Shown here one piece after another: positions 38,821 to 51,680 of a stretch of 64,000 bases of DNA. Origin of the DNA: Callaeas wilsoni (Eukaryota > Chordata > Aves > Passeriformes > Callaeidae); the NCBI GenBank assembly GCA_013398955.1, contig VWPU01012699.1, forward strand, positions 62,001 through 126,000, read 5' to 3'. Each line of letters starts with the position of its first letter. Position 1 is the stretch's first letter. Made by a program: the position numbers and the translations under genes. The notes beneath the pieces are model-generated. The model did not search any database, had not been told where the DNA came from, and saw only the letters and a list, made by a program, of their open reading frames with translations.

Positions 38821-41390
38821 TTGAGGAGCTTTTCAGGTATGAGCTGTGACCGTGACACGCGGTCACTGCCCACTCCCACCGCCCAGCTTTTACCGTGTGC
38901 CTGGGTGACGAGCACACACGAGTGAACCCATCTCTGACCTACGTAGCAGGGAGCCATCCCAAGGCACGTGACTGCAGCCATTCCTCAAAACTCCCAGAAA
39001 ACAAGCCTTTTGTTTGGAAGTTTGTCATAAAAGTGAACAAAATGGATCCGAGGATGAATGACTCAAAAAGACATTCAGGAAAAAAAAAATAAACCAACCC
39101 ACAAGGCTCCCAGCACAACATAAATGTTCTGCATTTCTGACCTGCTTTACCAGCCACAGACTGGTGTATGATGCAGCAGCCTAGCTATTCCTCCAGGAAA
39201 GGAAAACCCATTGCTTCTGAGTCATGGATTAGGAGAGGAAATTCATAAGCAAAGAAGATTGCATACTGGCAATGTGGAAGAAATGAAAATGGCTAAAAAA
39301 CAAGCTGAGTGATATCATGAGTGAAAATGTTCCCAGGAACAAGAAGAGAACAGGAAGGGAAGGAAGCTGTTATGCATTAAAATAATGCCAGAGAAACAGG
39401 TATATGGGTGATTTAAGGCCCTGGGACAGAAACAGCTTCACTCTGTAAGAAAGCAAAGCTCCAGTCTGAGGCATTTCCCTGAGTACCACCCACCAAATTC
39501 AAACACAACCTTGTGTCCAGAAAGAAGAGGACCAAAGGGATCAGTTTGCTAAGTGGAGGGGGCTGTTTGCTAGAGCTGAAGGAAAATGGAGATCTCTTCT
39601 TGCTATCAGTAACTGGAAAGAACTGCCTTGCTCTTCTGTTGCTCAGAAAATAAACCCAGGCAATACTACACAAAACACACCACGGTGCCCAATCTCCTGC
39701 CTGGCTAGAGACAAAAAATGTCTATATCAGTATGGCCCAGAAGGACAAAAAAATCCAAGATCATACCCAAATTCTCTGTTGTTTCAAAACTTAAGAAAAA
39801 ATAAAAGACAGTGAAAAAACTACACAGAAATATACAAGCACTGAAATTGGAATGACTACTTTATCTCCCCTCTTAGGAAAGCAGCACACAAAATCTCAAA
39901 TTTCAAAGACCACATAGCTAATTTTTTCCCAGTTTAGTGCCCAAAATAAAAATAAAGAACTTCCAAACCCTCAGTTCTATGAAACAAAACTGCAGCATTT
40001 TTTTACTTTTCTTATTGAGAGTGCAAAAACAAAACCCAAAGAAGCTGAAACCTAATTGTGGTACCAAATCCCTTAGTGGAGTTTCCACAGTAAGACAGCA
40101 CAGAGAAAAGCAGATAATAAAAGCATTCCAGATGTCTGTTATGATCAGACAGACAAGTAATCCACCTTAAGGAGAGACTGACATCAAGCTACTTCAGAAC
40201 AACCACTGTATGGTGGCAGGAGTGAGCAGGATGTATGGGTTTAAATCCTAAAATAAGAGAAGGGAACTGAGTTTCAGTTTTGCACCCCAAAAAGATAGTG
40301 CACAAAATAGAGATGCCTTTGTCACCAGTTTCTAAAAGCATGATGTTCTATTGTAACTTCAACAAAAAATTTAATTTGTCCTGAAATTAAATTTTACAGA
40401 CTATCATTTTAACGAGAAAATTTGATTATATTGAAGGTTAAACTAAAAGATTCCTTTCTCTTCAACCCAAGCTTAAAATGAAAATTTAATTATAGTGATA
40501 AATACTCTTTAATATACATTTTTGTTTAGCTATATTGCTGTATTTTTGATTCATCAGCTGTAAGAATGAACTAATATAACTAGAATTTTTGAAAAGTGTT
40601 TTATCTGATGGATCACTACCTGGTATAGACTTTAATATATTATTTCAGTATTTTATGCTTTATAAGAATGCTTATTGTGCTTAAAAAGATACTGCATAGG
40701 ACTGACTTCATGAAGTGGTATTTTTAAGAATTCATGTGCCTGATAGTTGATTAAAAATAAAATGTATCACATTCCTGTTTCCAGACTCTTAAAATTAAAG
40801 GGTTTTCCACCACCTCGGGTGCACTGTTTCCAGAATACAACAGTCCATTAGGAAAATGTAAAACTCTTCTGTCTTATAAACAGACCTGTTTCCCTTTGAA
40901 AAACCTCTAAAATCTTTCCTAAATTCTGTCCTGAGACACTCTCTCTCTCTACCCCTGGTGAGGGTGATAAAACACACCTGCCACAAGCAGGATATGAAAC
41001 TGTGCAGCTTAATAGGGATCCCCACACCCAATAAGACCATGAGTGGTAAATTATCCATCACAATCTGAAGGTCAAGTTGTCAAAAACACCTATGTTTACT
41101 AGAGATGCTGGAACATATGGCTTAAAATATTAAATGCTTTAATAAAGGTTTCAAAACTAGCTTCTTTGTCCCCTGTGAACTATGAGGAGCAACAACAGCA
41201 GATAACATAAGGAAAATAAAAGTGAAAAACCTTAAATTCTGCTGAGAGAACACCTGGGAAAATGTAGGTGGAACCAACTACCACTTACAAGTATTCAAAA
41301 TGAATAAACAAATAGAGGAAACATATTTATCTCAGTAGTGGGATTTTTGTTTTAAAGAACTTTTCTATAACAAGAAAACAGGTAATAAGT

Positions 41391-41408
41391 CACTAATACC
41401 TGATATAC
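41391..41408 (-). other. Tandem splice donors 9 nt apart at an NCKAP5 exon end
   Basis: Read on the minus strand, the exon end is ATGAAG|GTATATCAG|GTATTAGTG. Both GTs keep the reading frame: the distal one includes Val-Tyr-Gln and the proximal one omits it. The family protein contains VYQ here as I recall it, so the distal donor is taken as the main site. Whether the proximal donor is used cannot be seen from sequence. Confidence 0.6.
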
Positions 41409-41490
41409 CTTCATGATATTGACAGTTCCTTCTCCATGTTGGCCTGGGGATCCTTGGCTCTGTAGCAGATTTCTCACTGTCTCCTCCATT
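41400..41490 (-). CDS. NCKAP5: NCKAP5 internal coding exon (MEETVRNLLQSQG exon)
   Basis: This is an internal exon of Nck-associated protein 5, a large coiled-coil protein that binds NCK SH3 domains and belongs to the family of the microtubule-associated protein NCKAP5L/Cep169. On the minus strand a pyrimidine-rich stretch ending TTCTTTAG precedes the exon, and CAG|GTATTAG follows it. The exon is 91 bp. Its first base completes a codon from the previous exon (phase 2), and the remaining 30 codons begin MEETVRNLLQSQGSP and end in VNIMKVYQ. The MEETVRNLLQSQG block and the VYQ end match my memory of vertebrate NCKAP5; the GQHGEG segment between them is more variable. It ends on a codon boundary, so it joins in frame to the exon at 26992-27141 and places EKLSE directly after VYQ, as in the family. 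A second GT lies 9 bp inside the exon end (ATGAAG|GTATAT), so an isoform without VYQ is possible. The residues fit a coiled coil. The preceding exon was not found between 41491 and the window end. Confidence 0.93.
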
Positions 41491-41773
41491 CTAAAGAATA
41501 AAAATATTTATAAAAGTCAACTGCATGGAAAAAATTTAAGAGTTGCCTTCAGTGTTTTTGTTCCTTACAAGAGCCTAATGCATCCATGGCTACCATGAAA
41601 TTAATATTTAAAGACAATCCTAGCCTTATAACGTTCTCATGCTCCATGTTATGAATAACACATTAAGGGCACTCTTTCATCTTTTGAATATGCACAATAA
41701 TTAGTTGTATTGTTAAAATCCTACTGGAGCTCCGTTACAAAAACCATAACCAAATGTGTGCAAAAGACATCAC

Positions 41774-41802
41774 CTTGTTAACAGTGTAAACAAGTTAACA
41801 AG
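41774..41802. promoter_or_regulatory. Inverted repeat with forkhead-like core
   Basis: CTTGTTAAC at 41774-41782 and its exact reverse complement GTTAACAAG at 41794-41802 flank an 11-base spacer. TGTAAACA, the canonical forkhead consensus, lies at 41785-41792 within the spacer. GTTAAC is also an HNF1-type half-site. It lies about 280 bp 5', in transcript sense, of the NCKAP5 exon at 41400-41490 and 10 bp from a CpG-rich patch. Regulatory function is inference. Confidence 0.35.
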
Positions 41803-41810
41803 TAACCAGT

Positions 41811-41881
41811 CCGCACCGCCGCCGGCTCCGCTCAGTGCTTTTCCTCATGCGGGGCAGTCCCTTTAGATGCTGGGAACCCCG
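41811..41881. promoter_or_regulatory. Small CpG-rich patch upstream of an NCKAP5 exon
   Basis: Seven CpG in about 70 bp (including CCGCACCGCCGCCGGCTCCG), in surroundings where CpG is very rare. It is too small to be called a CpG island. It sits 5' of an internal exon in transcript sense, so it could be part of an alternative promoter or enhancer. Confidence 0.3.
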
Positions 41882-44800
41882 TGTCCAGCAGCACTGGAGA
41901 GCAGCAGCACGCCCTGCAGACCCCATCAGAAGGAAGGATAAGATTATTGCCATTTAGGAACAGTCAGATTAAAAGCCCCACACCCAGCTGTGCTCTGAGC
42001 CAGCAGGGAGGGTTGTGCAGTTCAGACAGGCTCTCTATGGCATTGCTGGTATTCACTGGCTGGCTTAGGGTGCAGGCTGTGCCAGTGCCTTGGTTTATAG
42101 GGGCACAGCTGCTGAACACATCCAGCCTTCTCTGCCCTTTCAAACGGGTGTAAAAAGCAAGTGCAGGCTCCAATCTGGTACCACCATCCCATGAACACGC
42201 AACCAGCTTCAGCTCCCTGAGTGAAAGGAGGAAGGTTTGCACTTCCCTCCTAGAAGGTGTTAACAGACACCATCAAAAGTCGTCTTTGATCTCCACACAT
42301 TCATCAAGATTGCTAAACTGATAGTAACGCTAACCCTGCTGAATGCAGGCTGCTCAGAATAAGGAGTTCTGCTCCTTCCCACAATAGGAATAAGGGAAGG
42401 CACCTATAAAACACTGGTCCCATTCACGGAGGATCAGAAATTAAATGCCGTGGGCTTAGGAGATGTCACTGAAATAAAGAGCCTGGGAGGAGGGCTGCTT
42501 TCAGCTATGGGTAAGAGGAGGAGAAGGAGCAAAAGCCAGAGGAGCAGTGATGGACACAACAACAAAGACACTAGGTTTCACAACAAAAAATGGTGAGTGA
42601 CAATTCCACCCAAGGCCCTCATGCTTCTCCCCCCTCCCCATGTCCTACACAGATTCTCACCCCTGTACAGCCTCTCCTTCAGCCATATAGTAACATTTTT
42701 TTCTCTCTCCCTTTCATATTTTCTGCTCTTATCCTTTTAAGCAGTCTCAGTCCCTTGAGACAGTTGGAAAAACAGCCCAGATGGAACAGAGTCTGGAGAA
42801 GGGAAAACTGCTGTGGCACAGGCATAAGGGTGACACAAAAGCAGGAGAGAGAAAGGAATACCTTAAATCACACTGCCAGATACACTGTATATTAAAACAG
42901 TGACCTTGAAGAAAGTGCCAGTATTCCTGGGCATATCAGACCAGAAACTGCCTGCTGTTGTTTATTTCTACTGTGTTTAGAGAAACATGGCATTCGTGTA
43001 GTATTCTTTCCAAATGAAATTGAGCAGAAGCATTATTCACAGCATATCTCTTTTATATTTGCTTATTTCTAAGGTAACAATCCAGCGAGACAGAAAATAT
43101 TAGCTAACTGCTCTGGCCAAAGGCCAACAGCATTATCTGTTATATGAGCCTCGTAGTCTTTCTGTTCTTTCAGTCTTATCAGAATGAATGGCTTTGGCTA
43201 ATTCAGCAACAATGTGATGTTATTCCAGGTTTTCTCCTTTCAAGTCAGCCCACTATGCTACTTTTCAAGAAGCTGACACTGGGTGTTCATTCTATTCAGA
43301 TGAGTACTGACATTCTACTTATTCCTGTGATGGTTTTTTGTCATTGATGTGCAGACTTCTACACTGCCAGAATGCCCACAGAATAGTTTGACCATCTGTT
43401 GACCAAATGTGCATAAAACCAAGCCAGCTCTAATCTCTAGTGCAGACAGTGGTGCAGTTTTTCAGTTGAAGATTGGAACCATTTCTGCTCATAGGCTGAC
43501 CTTAATCAGATGCCTTTTACAAGAAAGAACAAATCATTTTGGTTCACATCATAAATTCCTGTGCAGTATCCTCTGAAAGATTTAATTTCTTAACATGCCC
43601 ACCACTTCATTTTTAAATTAATGGTGTAATAGGATTCTTAATTATTGTGTTTATCTATGCAAATGCAGTTCCAATGCTAATCCTCCACAACATTCTTCCA
43701 AATTAATAAACAAACAAAAATGGGAGTAATAATACATTCAACCAGCAGTAAATCACAGTTTTTCAATTTAGACTTAATAATATTAATGAAAATAAAGTCT
43801 AGTTGCATATTACTATCATCACTTAAACCAGCTCAGAAAAATTATGAATTCTTAAATTCAACAGGTCCTTTAATCTTCAGTCAGACTCAGGTAATCTATT
43901 TTGGACCACAGGTCCATCTTGTTGAACAGCCTTACAGGGCAGCTTCTTGTGGCAATCGGAAACATCTCCCACGAGCACACAGATTTCTAAGCAATGAAGC
44001 AATCTTTGCAATATGACCAAGAGATCGGTTAAAGACAGTTGAGACTTCTGTGGTTTTGCTGTTTGCAGCTACTATAAAAGTTTGTAAGAGCTGAGAGCTA
44101 CTAAGTTGAACCACAGACATAACAGACTGTGTGGTCACATCACTATCAAACCAGCCCTGGGAGGATCTTACAAGCTTTGGGTACCCACTGAATATTTGAA
44201 AAAGAAGAGAAAACTAGTTTCTGACAAATAGGGAGGTGAATTATGCTTATTTTCAGTCAAATTCACTACAAAGCTCTGATGGCCAGTGATCCTGCAGTTT
44301 TTAAGCTGCTGCTTCTTCACTCACATCCCAGTTGTCCATTTTTAGGAGGGACCAAATATGGTACAGGAGGATAATCGAGACTTGTTTCTTATGAATGAGA
44401 GTTTTTGATGCATGAATTAATAGCACCTTAATTGAAAAGCCATTGCTACATTATGATCTATAATACCCTCCACAGTGACAGCACATGCCAGAGCAATTTA
44501 GTACAAACCCTATCTAAAGAATGCAAAAATAATGGAGCCTCTATAAATTTAGCTTGGGATCCCACGTTTTGCTCCCTGAACAAGGCCACCAAAGGGTATG
44601 CAAATTTTGGAAGTGAAGCAGAAAAATTATGAGCTTTATGAAAGGCTATTTCTACACATAGACCTATATTTTTTCCCCTTCTGGTAACCACAAAAGTTTA
44701 TCTGCTCTTGCCTGTGATTTTAATATCCCAGCTGGACCCAATCCAACACCCAGCACTTCCAGATTACATTTAGGACAGTTATCCCCACACGTGTATTCTG

Positions 44801-47499
44801 CCTTCTTGCTGGACTGTTTTGCCAAGGATTCTCTGTGTCTTACGTAACTACCAAGCTGTTAAAATCTGAAAAATCAGTCTCTAAAGCTCATCACTTCTGA
44901 GTCTACATTCTTCAAGCACTATTTAAGAACATTTATTTTCCCCTTTCTTTTGTATTTTACTTACTGTCTATTCATCTGAAGCATCTCACACAGTGCCATT
45001 AAATTTTGTGTTACATCCGTCATTTGAATGGAGAATTGTAATTTTCTTAAAACTCAAGTGTTCCTTTCAACTTATATTTTTTAAAAAATCTAGGGGGTTC
45101 TTTTAGGGGAAAAATAAATAAAAAGCATGTTTGACACAAGCTCCTTAACTTTCCTGACAAAATGCAGGTTTAGTGTAGGGGAACAGATCTCCACCAGTCT
45201 TAACCTAAGGATAAATTTCTCAAAGCACAAAACAGGAGAAATGAGGCATTCAGAAACCAGAATCTGTCCTTGAAATATAAGAATTTAACTAACATAAAAT
45301 ATCTATGCTACTGTGGAAAGCACTGTCAAGATTCCGCCTGGAAGATATTTACAATTACAATCACAAGTGTTCAGAAGTGGCTCATCCAGAGAGGGTTCCG
45401 TGAAGGGATTGCTCTGATGCTGTTGAAATGACAGTCTGTGCTGCAAGAAGAGACTAAACAACTTGCTAAACTTAAGAAACCAAGGGTTTAAGAGCCCAAG
45501 TATGACTTACACAAAAGAATCAGTGAGAAAAAGTAAAGTGTGAAAGAAAAACACATCAACCTAAGGCAAATGATTGACAAAACGAGTTGGGAATTTAGTG
45601 GTTAGAAATGCATTTAGGCTGAAATTAGGATGTTTTTAATCATTGAAAAAGTGAGACTGAACCAGCCTTCCAGGTAGAGTAACAGGATGAGAAATACAAA
45701 CAGTTTTAAGCCGCAATTGATTAATTTACAAAATGAATTATACATCAGGATCAAGAGCTGAGGACTTGAATTTATGATCCACAGGTTCTTGCTGTTATTC
45801 CTCCTGAACCAAAATCATTCCTACACTTAAAATACACAATTTGTACTATATTGTTGAGAGAATACCAGGAAATTAATCCAATTGCAACGGACAGTTACTT
45901 ATTTTGGCTTTGTTTCTGAGTATGATTCTGGGCAAGGGGGAGAGAAGAACCTATGGAAAGGAGGAAACCTCATTCCCTGCCCGGGGAGCAGCCCACAGCA
46001 CACAGATGCTCATGTGTCCAAGAATGCAGGAGGAAGCTTCCTCTGTATTTTTGCTGGAGACTTGTTTTTAACGCTTCTCGATGTGGTGTTTCTGACAGCT
46101 CTGCTGCCTCTTCTCCTGCCTGGCCCTGCCGGTGCAACTCCCAGCAAGTGCCAGAGCACAGTTTCAACCAGGCCAGGCTGGGCAGACCCAGCTGAGGTTG
46201 GTACATCAGTACTGGGCAATTAAGCTCCTAAATTTCCTCTGTTTTCTCAGGACCATCACTTTGATAGGCAGGCACGTCCTCTGTGCCATCCTGCAGCACT
46301 GTCATGGTCAGAAAACCCGCTTTGTGCCTCTCGCAGTTCTGCCATGGATAAATACTCTCTACAAGCCAGGCTCTGCTCAGCCGTGTCCCGCACAGCCCTT
46401 TCTGCAGTTCTCCCTCCAAGGGACAGGTACCACGAAGCTGTTCCAACACTAGAAGGTAGATGACAATTTCAAGCCCTTCCCCCTTGACCTACTTCCTTCG
46501 AGATTTCCACAGGCTGGCAGTTACCTTTTGCTAGGTGCTATCACCTTCCCTTCTCATCGTCCTCAAGCGGATGTGACTGTACTTGGTGGTTATTTCAAGT
46601 GGATGTCATGAGAATTCCTTCAACTTGATACTGACTTAGTCTTACAGAGAGGTATCCAAAGTTTTCTACAGAATCTACTGCAGCAGCTGAGCTTTATATT
46701 TCAGCTTTTTCTTTCTCATGTCATGCACCAGGTGCAGGAATTTTTTTAGTCTTAGAGAAAAATATCAGTAATAGATCTTTCTCTATCTTCAGCTTAAGTT
46801 GTTACTTCAGTGTAGTTAAAATTCTCAGGTGGATATTTTCTTCCAGCTCTTATCTGTGAAAGAGTGCATCTTCCTGTCTCTCTCTTATTTAAGTCTCCCG
46901 ACTTATCTTTTTAGTTACAAATTTCCTGGAGAAGTGGTCTAGATTTTAGGTCCTTGAGCTGTCTCAGCCCTTCCTATCACCTGATCACAGACAAAGGAAC
47001 AGGTTCCCGTGTGGTTTCTCAGCTCTTTTATCTCCTGTTCACCTGTGAACCAGCTGGTATTTTCACCAGCTGGACTTTGGTTGTCTCTTTGGAGACTGAA
47101 ATCTGTCTGGCCTTGTGGCAGAACTCTGTGCCTCTGTCCGAGCTTCCCAGCTCTCTCTCCAATCTCACAATCCAACCAAAGAGCTTCTCTCTGACACAGA
47201 TTCCAGATAAGTTTGTTTCCCTACTTGTTCACAATTTTGGACTTCAGGTTTGGGGATACCTTTGTCTCACTTCCCTCACCACTCCGTTCAAAGCTCTGCA
47301 ATGGATCAGGTTAAACAGGGAAAATATCAAAGTGGCTTTACAAGATGTAACAGGAAAAAAAGAGCTCACCAACAGCAGTTCCTCTTTGCTGCATCCTTGC
47401 AGGAGTGTCTTTCCTTCTACCTGGTTTCAATTAAATTAGTGGCTGTCTGAGCTGCAGACCTGCTTAGTCCCCTCTGTCTCCAGGGATTCCCATCAGGCA

Positions 47500-47720
47500 T
47501 AGACATGGCTGCCTGCTCTCCCCAGCTCTCCCCAGCTCTCCCTCGATCTGCGGGCTCGTCTCCAGACTATGCAGTGTCCTGCCAGCCACACCGACAGCCT
47601 CGACACCCCCAGCGAGCCATGGTGGTCCCCAGGATGAAGTGGCCCCTCCTTCCCAGGGCTGTGTCTGAGCCTGCTGCCCACAGTGACCTCCTGAGGAGCG
47701 CCTGCAGCCAGCTGTGAGCC
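47500..47720. other. GC-rich patch
   Basis: About 220 bp of GC-rich sequence (CTGCGGGCTCGTCTCC, CACCGACAGCCTCGACACCC) beginning with the 10-bp tandem repeat. Open frames on both strands give no recognisable protein. Confidence 0.4.
47515..47542. repeat. Short 10-bp tandem repeat, about 2.8 units
   Basis: The unit CTCTCCCCAG is repeated two full times and then partially, at the start of a GC-rich patch. Confidence 0.8.
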
Positions 47721-50700
47721 CGTGGCTTCAAGGGTGGGGAGCCAGGAGGCAGACACAACCTTCTACAAAGAATTTAGATATTGGAAATGGATTAAAAAGA
47801 GAAAGAAGTGCAAATGGATATGTGATAAACTTAAAAGAGAACTGACAGATGGGAAATGCTGGGGCTTTAAACCCCAAGGGTTTTCAGTTCTGCTTAGGAT
47901 ACAGCATTGGTACAAGCCTTATAGCAGTGAGCTGGGCAAAGCAGAATGCTCAATATCCCCTTCTAATATTTCAGTTGGGAAATAAAGTTATAACATCCTT
48001 CATAACAGCAGCAGAAAGACATGCATATAATGTATAATTTATATTTATTCTTTCAGTTCATCAGCACAGGTGCTTATCAATCCAGAAATATCCAGGCAAA
48101 TCCTTCTCCTGCAGCACCATCACCGCCCTTTCCCCACCACAGGCCTTGGGCAGTTCAGCCCTGTGGCATTTGCTAGTGGCAAATCCAAACTGCACAAGCC
48201 ATGCTCCTTTCACATATTCATACAAACCACTCTTTCCAAAACACACTCAAAACATACTTGACCTGTTGCCCAAAGGGCAGCTCTCTGAGGATGAGGAGCA
48301 TCACAGGTATCTTGTGCATGGCGAAGGCAACGATTGCACGGCCACACTGGAATGAAGCAGGTCTCAAGCTCCAGTTACATGAGCAGAGGAGGATCCTTCC
48401 ACAAAGTGGACAATCTAATCAGGTTCTCTGGGCCCTGGACCATACCACCACTCCAAATGACACAGAACTGAAAGACTGAGTGCAACTTTTACTTTGTTGA
48501 ACCACTGGCCATTGAGCCCAGTGGAAATTTTCAAGGTATCCTTAAAATAACATGAGTGCCTTGAGCACCAGATAAGTGGGGTAGGATTTTGAAAGACCTC
48601 AGCGTTGGCACATCACTGCTCCCACACAAGTCTGAATTCTGTTATCACGCAATGGCAGCCCTGACATTTCTCTGAAACTGCTCTAACTACCATCTGAGCC
48701 AGGAAATGTTGGAAGTGTTTCCATTGTCTCTCTCAGTCATATGGATTTCACTCATCAAACTTCTATCTACAGCAAAAAGCTTCTGAACGGCAATAGAAAT
48801 CAGCGGTAATGTTTATTTCTGTGTTGACAGATAGACAAATGCCATATGGACTGCATGGGTGTCTTCCATCACCAGCCCCGTATGTGATTTTGTAAGTTAC
48901 AGGCATGGTGGAACACAATCCAGTCCAAGGCTAAGCCTTGCAGAAAAACTGCTCACCAGCAATTGAAAGGATTTTTCAACTGGAAGGTCTGTCCCTCCTA
49001 CAGTTCCCCAGTAACATATTTGGGACCTTAGGACAGGAGATATTTTCATTAACTATAAGTGGATAGAACCAGGCACACACAGGAAGTCAATTATTGTGTC
49101 ATCTTAAACATATGCTCGTAAGTTCAAACTATATTCATGCTGGAGGCACCAGGAATAGTCACGACTAAAAGCTTCAGAAAAAATTACAGGCACGAAAATA
49201 TATGAACAGACTGCAAATATTTCCAATTTCAAATAATGATGGAGGTTTACTTTTTTTCTTCTTTTCTACACTTTAAACAAATATTTGTTTTTCCGTATTT
49301 GCAAATGTTTAGCTGGATGGAAAGATATATCTACCAGTTCCTCCAAATACACATATTTCATTTTGCATATCAGGACCCTGACACAGACCAACCACTACTG
49401 TTTTAAGTTACTTACAGAATTGTACAGCCACTCAAAATTAAAAAGCTCTTGTTCAATTCTGAGTCATAGCTTCAAGGTGGTACCAAGACCACCCTCATGC
49501 AGCTGCATAAATTTCTGCCTTATGTCACAATGCTATTTGTCAGTTTAAGGATAATGAAAAACTATCAATGGAGTCAATGGGACTCTAAATAAAAAATAAA
49601 TTACAAAAAGAATTCAAGAAACCATTCCTAGTTTGGCTCAATAATCTAAATCTTACATCAAAAATCAAATTTACATGACAGATCCAGCCCCTTCCTGACA
49701 TTGTACTGCCAATTGCAAGGGCCCAAACTCCTGCACGTGTTAAAACACAAGACCAAACTATGAGAGGCAACCTTCCCACTTTGAACTGGGATTCCATCAA
49801 AATGGGTCACTTCTGATGTTCACTAAGAACATCAAGAAATAATGCTCTGGTTCCCAACCATGAGATTTGCTTAAAAGTACTTTTAAAGACAACAGGCAGT
49901 CTTAATAAATATAAATTCTTTTGAATTTTTGGACTTCAGCATTTCCAAATATCAGCTCAAAAAGACTACAATAAGGAAAGTAAAAAATGGAGATTTCCAT
50001 GTTAGCTGGGACTTCCTGAAAACCTCTAAATATAACATCAGCAAAGATGGATGAAATGTGTAGGAATACTCCAAGTGATGTTTGTGTTACAAATAATGAT
50101 ATGACATTTGAATTCCAAGAGGGATAATATGCTGCTGTAGGTATATCTAAAATTCGTGTTTCCTTTTTTCTCCTCAGCAGAGAGCTTGCTTTGGATCTTC
50201 AAATATATCCCAAACAGAGGATATGAGGCAGTTGTGGGCTGATCAGATGTAATCGAGTGTCTTCAGGGGCAGCTGATGCCTGATGTCCCTTCTGTGTGAG
50301 TGGGACCTCCTCACACGACAAACCCTCCGCATTACACTCTCCAAATTACCAAGTTATGGAATGAAAAATATAGAAATAAAATGCTTCCAACATGTTGTGC
50401 CTCAAAGTAGATCCAAAGTGACTGCCAGGACAGTGAATGCCAAGTATCTCCTCCTGAGCATAAGGAATGCCTTTTTCCAGGTAGGTTTCCTGCAGCACTG
50501 CCTGGAACAGCACAGGTTCCTATTCCAATGGTGCGCAGCTCAAAGGGAGTTGATTCAGTTGATCAGTTGATTCAAAGGAGTCCTTCTGCTGGACAGATGC
50601 AGTAGGCAGCAATATGAATCTACTACTAAAGAAACCTCAGATGTACAAATAATTACTCTTGCAGTCTAATTTTCAGGTGGTTGGAAAACACCCACAAGGC

Positions 50701-51485
50701 CAGGTCATGTCAGAATGAAAGCTTTGTGGGTTTAGATTCCCAAATCACAGCAGCAGAGCAAAATGGCCTAAACAAGTAATATATGGTTAGAATAATGGTC
50801 TCCAAGGGCTTAATTACCTGTGTCATCAGGTAGTGGTAGCCTCTCTAAAATTATATTGACAGCTTTTCTACAACCAAGCAGTTGATAATAAGGCAATAAA
50901 AATACATGACAGTGCACACAGAAGAGTGCTGCAGTAGTGCCATAAACAGCACCATCAGTTTTGATCCAACAAACAAGACTGCATGAAACTAATTCTGAAC
51001 TGGTCACAAAAAAACCAAGGACACATATTTTGTCATCAATAACTTTTCATATTCTCCCTTTCTGTGTGTGTGCAAGCCTATCAAAAGCTAAAAAAGATAA
51101 GAAAAAGAAGGGGAGAAGAATAATATCAAGGTGCAAATGAAATGCAAGAGGAAAAAAGTAACAGCTGCATTTAAAAAAAACCAGTGAGGAAGAAAAAGGC
51201 AGGGACAGTTCCACGCCTCTATGTAAAGTGCCACAAAGCACTCCACCATCTTTCCAAACACAGTATTCTGTCACAGCCACTATCCATTGTACAATGTAAC
51301 AACAGGAATACACAGCTTCACTATGCCAAATTTGACACTATTGAAGCCCTTCTCTTTAAACTGGATTATCCCAGAGACAAGCAGAATAATTGCAGGGAAA
51401 TGTTTCTGTATGTAGGATTTGCATTGAAATACACAGAAATATTTGCTGCATGGATGTGCTTCCACTACTGCCTGCTCCAATTTAA

Positions 51486-51680
51486 AGAGAGAAAGGAGAA
51501 AACGGAGAGGAAGGGAACAATACAAGACATGAGGATCAGAAATAAAGACAACATAGCATAAAAGATGTAAGAGAACTTTGAGAACAAAAAAAAAAGACAT
51601 GAAAAATTTAAGCAAGAGGTAAGAAGACAGAAAAAGAAAAGTGTAACAAAAAAGTTAAATGTAAAGAGAAGTGAAAGGAT
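51486..51680. repeat. Purine-biased stretch
   Basis: About 200 bases strongly biased to A and G (GAGAAAGGAGAAAACGGAGA and similar). The open frames crossing it on both strands reflect composition, not coding. Confidence 0.6.

Larger units (their letters stand above)
27142..41399 (-). other. NCKAP5: NCKAP5 intron, about 14.3 kb
   Basis: This is a complete intron between the VYQ exon and the EKLSE exon. On the minus strand it begins GTATTAG at 41399 and ends ATTTCAG at 27142. It carries a solo LTR (about 32107-32657), two CR1 fragments (35819-35948 and 38596-38820), a homopurine tract (29835-29889), a 17-base A run (33231-33247), a 36-bp tandem duplication (38200-38271) and a CpG-richer patch (34065-34290). 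The rest is unique AT-rich DNA in which I see no exon with a coding signature. Confidence 0.88.

Noticed and set aside
38508..38981. Open frames on both strands around the CR1 copy
   Set aside because: They are translations of the CR1 3' region and its pyrimidine tract.
46954..47439. 161-codon plus-strand open frame
   Set aside because: The longest frame in the window, but no recognisable motif, no upstream promoter or splice context, and it is opposite to the host gene.
50804..50880. Exon-like segment on the minus strand ending ACACAG|GTAATT
   Set aside because: A plausible donor and a nearby AG exist, but the encoded peptide (AVNIILERLPLPDDTG) does not fit NCKAP5 and would not join in the known order.
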